The notes beneath the pieces are model-generated. The model ran no database searches. It was not told where the DNA came from and saw only the letters and a list, made by a program, of their open reading frames with translations. Positions 61,190 to 64,000 of a DNA stretch of 64,000 bases are shown piece after piece (the first letter of the stretch is position 1; each line of letters opens with the position of its first letter). Source of the stretch: Gemmatimonas sp. (GTDB taxonomy: Bacteria > Gemmatimonadota > Gemmatimonadetes > Gemmatimonadales > Gemmatimonadaceae); assembly GCA_013822425.1 (NCBI GenBank), contig PNKL01000008.1, positions 32,021 to 96,020 of the forward strand, written 5' to 3'. The translations under genes were made by a program, and so were the position numbers.

Positions 61190-61714
61190 TCACGCGACCC
61201 ACCGGGATGATTGGAGATCCGTGCGTCGTCCACGCCCAGTATGTGCCGCCAGCAATCGGGCCGCATTCGCGGCCTCGCGCGCCTTGCAGGCCGCGCACTT
61301 CTTCTCGCGGCCGCGCACGACCGTCACGCAGGTCTCCGTCCAGCACAGGCGCTCGCCGGCCGCATTGTGGCGCGTGCTCCGCTGCCGGGGCGTCCATGGC
61401 CGCACCCGCTTCGGCTTTGGAGGAGGACCCGCCGCGATTTCGCGATCCGCCCGACGGATCCACTGGGCGACGGCGGCGCGCACCTCGTACCTATTCCGCC
61501 GCACGGCGCAGAAGATGCAACGCGAGGGTGGCCGCATCCCCGCCGTACCGTGGTCGAGCGAGATACGTTCGCCGTGCACATGGAACGGGATGTTGCGCCG
61601 GCACTCGCGGCAGACCGGCTGTGGCAGCGGGTTCGCCTCGCGGTACGCCATCTTCGCCGCCAACGCTTTCGCCGCCCGACGCTCGGCGTTGTAGCGCCGG
61701 TGGTAGGCGAGCAT
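61190..61714 (-). CDS. Zinc-finger hypothetical protein beside the transposon, 174 aa
   Basis: Three cysteine pairs: CRECRR, CIFCAVRR and CAACK, with HxH elements between (IPFHVHGERISLDHGT), suggesting a treble-clef or HNH-related zinc protein. The basic N-terminus (MLAYHRRYNAERRAAKALAAKM) and many Arg/Lys residues fit DNA or RNA binding. ATG 61714 is 35 bp from the transposase stop, and the frame remains open into the transposon end (YAEPKM), so the native 5' end may have been removed or replaced by the insertion. Confidence 0.6.
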   Translation of the reverse strand: MLAYHRRYNAERRAAKALAAKMAYREANPLPQPVCRECRRNIPFHVHGERISLDHGTAGMRPPSRCIFCAVRRNRYEVRAAVAQWIRRADREIAAGPPPKPKRVRPWTPRQRSTRHNAAGERLCWTETCVTVVRGREKKCAACKAREAANAARLLAAHTGRGRRTDLQSSRWVA

Positions 61715-61748
61715 CTTCGGCTCTGCGTAAAAGAGTGTGGAAACAGTG

Positions 61749-63086
61749 TTAGGTGAGACGCTCTTTCAACGCTTTGGCGAATGTGGAAAGTGGGATGCCA
61801 AGGGACACGGCCATCTCCATCGGGGGGAGCCGCAGGCCCATCGTGTTGGCGCGGTACGCCATCATCCCGCTGACGTCGCGGCGCTCCAGTCCGAGGCGGG
61901 CGGGGCGGCGCTTGGTGACCACGCCATGAGAGAACAGGGCCTTCACGCGCAGGGCCTCGAACGAGTAGCCCCGCCCGGCGCGGTCCACATCACGGAGGGT
62001 GCGGTTCATGGCCTCGGTGAAGGCGTTGGTGACGCCCGCCGTCGCGAAGAAGTTGAGGATCTCCGGCTCCCAGTTGGCCGAGGCGGTCAGCAGCGGCTTG
62101 AACAGGTGGGTCTGGTTGGCGGACTGGACGGCCTCCCTCCAGGCGTACAGGGCCTTCTTGGCGGCGGTGACCCCCTTCACCTCCCAGATGTCGTAGAACT
62201 GCTCCTTGAGGTCGTAGGCCGACCGCAGCGCCGGGATCTCGGTCAGCCACTCGTCGAGCAGGAACTTCTGGGCGTCGGTCAGGGTGCCGGGACGGGCCAG
62301 CAGGACATAGCGATTGCGCTTGATGTAGGCCCCGCGACGGCGCGACACACCCTTGCCGACCAGCTTCCGCAGGGAGTCGAGCGACTGGGAGGCCATGCGC
62401 TGGATGTGGAACTTGTCCACCACCGCGATGGCCTTCGGGAACACCGCCTTTTGCACGGTCAGATAGGGCCGGTACATGTCCATCGCCACGATCTGGACCC
62501 GCTCGCGCTGCTCCAGGCGCAGCAGGGCGCGGTAGACGACATCCTTGGTGCGGTCTTCAAGGAAGTCGAGGATCACCTTGTCCTTGATGTTCGTCAGGAT
62601 GCAGCGCGCCCGGCCCCGGATGTGCAGCTCGTCGATGCCCAGCACCTCGGGGGCCTCGAAGACGTGGTCGGCCTCCATGCGCTCGGCATAGGCCCGGAAG
62701 ACGTTGCGGACTGTGCCCTCCGAGACCCCAACCTCCTCCGCGACCGCCACGTAGGTGCGCCGCAGACCGCCCTTCTCGATGTGCTGGACCAGCCGCACGG
62801 TCATCAGGTGGCGGTCGTTGATGTCCGGGCTGGGTTGGAGGAACGTGCTGCCACAGGCCCGACAGCGGTAGCGCTGTCGGGCCCAGTCGATGACCACCGG
62901 CTTGCCGCTGTGGGTGGTGTCGTTGATGGCCTGTGTGATGGTTCCGTGTCGGTACAGCTCGTCATCCGCCCCGCACTTGATGCAGCAGGTCGGCTGTCCT
63001 GTGTACGTGGCGTCTACGCGATAGCCGGCGGCGGACTCATGGACCACCTGAACCTCCCACGACGGGAGGCGGAGAAAGTCAGTCAT
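61749..63086 (-). mobile_element. ISL3-family transposase gene (insertion sequence)
   Basis: 445 residues from ATG 63086 (63110 also open). The N-terminal zinc region has CIKCG and CRACGS; a helix-turn-helix follows (VAEEVGVSEGTVRNVFRAY). The catalytic core is GIDELHIRGRARCILTNI (first Asp, typical ISL3), IVAMDMYRPYLTVQKAVFPKAIAVVDKFHIQRM (second Asp region), and a late Glu in NAFTEAMNRTLRDVDR. This is the ISL3 DDE architecture. The terminal GGCTCTGCGTAAAAGAGTG near 61719-61737 may be the left inverted repeat. I could not find a convincing matching right end or target duplication. Confidence 0.9.
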
Positions 63087-63146
63087 GGGATGAGGCTGAG
63101 TGTAAGGCAACCAACCCGTGGTGCCACGGCGGCGGCGCTAGGGTGC

Positions 63147-63434
63147 TCAGTACACCTCGACCCAGCAATCGGCTTCGCGCTCGAATCTCCAATCGTTGAA
63201 GAAGGACTCTCGGTCGGGAGCAGCCTTCCGGCCGTGCGCAGCAGCGCCGCGGCGCGCGCCACCGCGTGTGGCGTAGGTCGTGGCCCATCGGCGCGGAACT
63301 TCCATCGGTTCGCGGCCACGCGCAAACGAGAGATACGTCGAATGGGTGCCGTCGATGCGCACCGCATACCGACGTCGTTTCGCGCGTGCGTCCCGCGCGC
63401 CCTGTTCCGAAGCCCCGTGCATCGTCGCACTCAT
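63147..63434 (-). CDS. Hypothetical small protein, 95 aa
   Basis: ATG 63434 overlaps the previous stop (ATGA). The protein (MSATMHGASEQGARDARAKRRRYAVRIDGTHSTYLSFARGREPMEVPRRW...FFNDWRFEREADCWVEVY) has a basic segment and a terminal WxFxREADCWVEVY strand. The stop lies 61 bp before the transposase start, so the transposon may have cut a downstream operon here. No family recognised. Confidence 0.5.
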   Translation of the reverse strand: MSATMHGASEQGARDARAKRRRYAVRIDGTHSTYLSFARGREPMEVPRRWATTYATRGGARRGAAAHGRKAAPDRESFFNDWRFEREADCWVEVY

Positions 63435-63646
63435 GTGTCGGACCCGCCCTGCGTCTGGGCAGCGAGAATGGAAGCCACGTCGCGCAGCTCCGCGTCTGCA
63501 CACTTGGGACAGAGCTTGTCCATGCCACTGCTTGTCCGTCCCTCGCACAGCACGCACCTGCCAACGTCTCGCGTCTTGACGTGGATGCGGCTCAAGGAGT
63601 TTCGGGCGCGGTCGATACGCTCCGCGAGGGCAGGAAGGTCACGCAT
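63431..63646 (-). CDS. Small zinc-ribbon protein, 71 aa
   Basis: ATG 63646 overlaps the upstream gene by 8 bp. CVLC and CPKC make a two-CxxC zinc ribbon (DVGRCVLCEGRTSSGMDKLCPKCADAELRDVASIL) after a basic helix. Likely a small nucleic-acid or protein interaction module. Overlaps the 95-aa gene downstream by 4 bp. Confidence 0.6.
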   Translation of the reverse strand: MRDLPALAERIDRARNSLSRIHVKTRDVGRCVLCEGRTSSGMDKLCPKCADAELRDVASILAAQTQGGSDT

Positions 63647-64000
63647 CGCTGGTGAGAGCGTCGAAGTGCGCCATAAGCTTGTTGCGAGCGGCAGTTGCAC
63701 GCTCAGCCCACGACAACAGCTCGCTCGATTCCGGCGCGGCCTGCCCCATCCCGAAGCCCCACGCTTCTAGGTCGCGGAGCAGCCGTGTAATCGCGTCCGG
63801 ATTGCCGAGCGGAAGCACAACGTGGTCGACGCCGCGAGCCTTGTCGCTGAAGTTGGCGACATACTCATCCCGCGCGAGCATCGCCGCGTACTTCGCGGTG
63901 TCGCGCAAGACCTTCTCCAAGCTCTCCGCCACCGCCTCCCCCGACACGGTGGGCGCAGGGGCGTCAACGATCTGCTCAACAACGCGACAACATTTCTCAC
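63639..64000 (-). CDS. Hypothetical protein, probably cut by the window edge
   Basis: A GTG at 63947 would give 102 aa (MSGEAVAESLEKVLRDTAKYAAMLARDEYVANF...), but the frame is open and coding-like to the window end (KCCRVVEQIVDAPAPTVSGEAVAE), so the real start may lie outside. The protein has helix-strand-helix order with RGVDHVVLPLGNPDAITRLLRDLEAWGFG and a helical end. No family recognised. First of three overlapping small genes. Confidence 0.5.
   Translation of the reverse strand, partial: EKCCRVVEQIVDAPAPTVSGEAVAESLEKVLRDTAKYAAMLARDEYVANFSDKARGVDHVVLPLGNPDAITRLLRDLEAWGFGMGQAAPESSELLSWAERATAARNKLMAHFDALTSDA

Noticed and set aside
61719..63130. Inverted repeats and target duplication of the ISL3 element
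   Set aside because: The left terminal sequence is plausible, but the right end shows no convincing inverted match and no 8-bp duplication could be fixed by eye.
61737..63770. 677-codon plus-strand open frame
   Set aside because: It runs antisense across the ISL3 transposase and three small genes. Long antisense frames are common at this G+C.
1..64000. CRISPR array, rRNA or plasmid partition locus
   Set aside because: No regularly spaced direct repeats, rRNA signatures or ParA/ParB-type motifs were seen on either strand.

Overview
This 64 kb window is high-GC DNA, roughly two thirds G+C by eye. It is densely packed with genes, most of them on the minus strand and many joined by 1-16 bp stop/start overlaps. 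I find no rRNA, intact tRNA, CRISPR array, ribosomal protein gene or phage structural gene. The mix includes a sliding clamp, thymidylate kinase, B12-dependent ribonucleotide reductase, CCA-adding enzyme, YqaJ-type exonuclease, SF1 helicase, seven DNA methyltransferases, many small zinc-knuckle and unknown proteins, a few envelope genes and one ISL3 transposase. This suggests a megaplasmid or large integrated element rather than core chromosome. Style and gene types recall Gemmatimonadota-like soil bacteria, but that assignment is a low-confidence inference.

Layout. 1-5.3 kb: a cut-off WGR-like protein, nrdJ carrying a LAGLIDADG intein, and two small unknown genes. 5.3-10.5 kb: divergent dnaN, two coupled small genes, a uracil-DNA-glycosylase-like protein, a membrane HD-GYP phosphodiesterase, a 21-codon ORF with a strong ribosome binding site, and a two-domain unknown. 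10.8-12.3 kb: a plus-strand unknown, an HNH protein and a SWIM-finger protein. 12.4-21.1 kb: a minus-strand run of about eleven genes: a 122-aa protein, an 864-aa GHKL ATPase/metallopeptidase fusion, four small unknowns, thymidylate kinase, an ADP-ribosyltransferase-like protein, an unknown and an MFS transporter. 21.2-28.5 kb: a GNAT acetyltransferase, a phage-type C5 methyltransferase, an AraC-type regulator, an N6 methyltransferase with a C-terminal nuclease-like domain, then two frameshifted genes (SLOG/DprA-like and an N6 methylase). 28.5-38.5 kb: a LolA-like lipoprotein-sorting protein with a decayed copy of its 3' end, a P-loop ATPase paired with an HA-like repeat protein, a frameshifted gene, a peptide-type ABC solute-binding lipoprotein, and a TMTC-like membrane/TPR protein. 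38.6-44.1 kb: YqaJ nuclease, a coiled-coil partner and an SF1 helicase. 44.1-53.3 kb: four more methyltransferases interleaved with small unknowns, one with an N-terminal SymE-like domain. 53.2-56.1 kb: CCA-adding enzyme operon and a membrane protein. 56.3-60.7 kb: three large unknown genes that look like one operon. 60.9-64 kb: an ORF with an in-frame amber codon, a zinc protein, the ISL3 transposase and a chain of three overlapping small genes running off the end.

The dnaN, tmk, nrdJ, CCA enzyme, exonuclease and helicase genes together would give a large replicon some replication and repair independence. The seven methyltransferases look like self-modification or anti-restriction functions. 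At least three genes, and possibly four, carry single-base frame breaks, so either decay or assembly indels affect this sequence.
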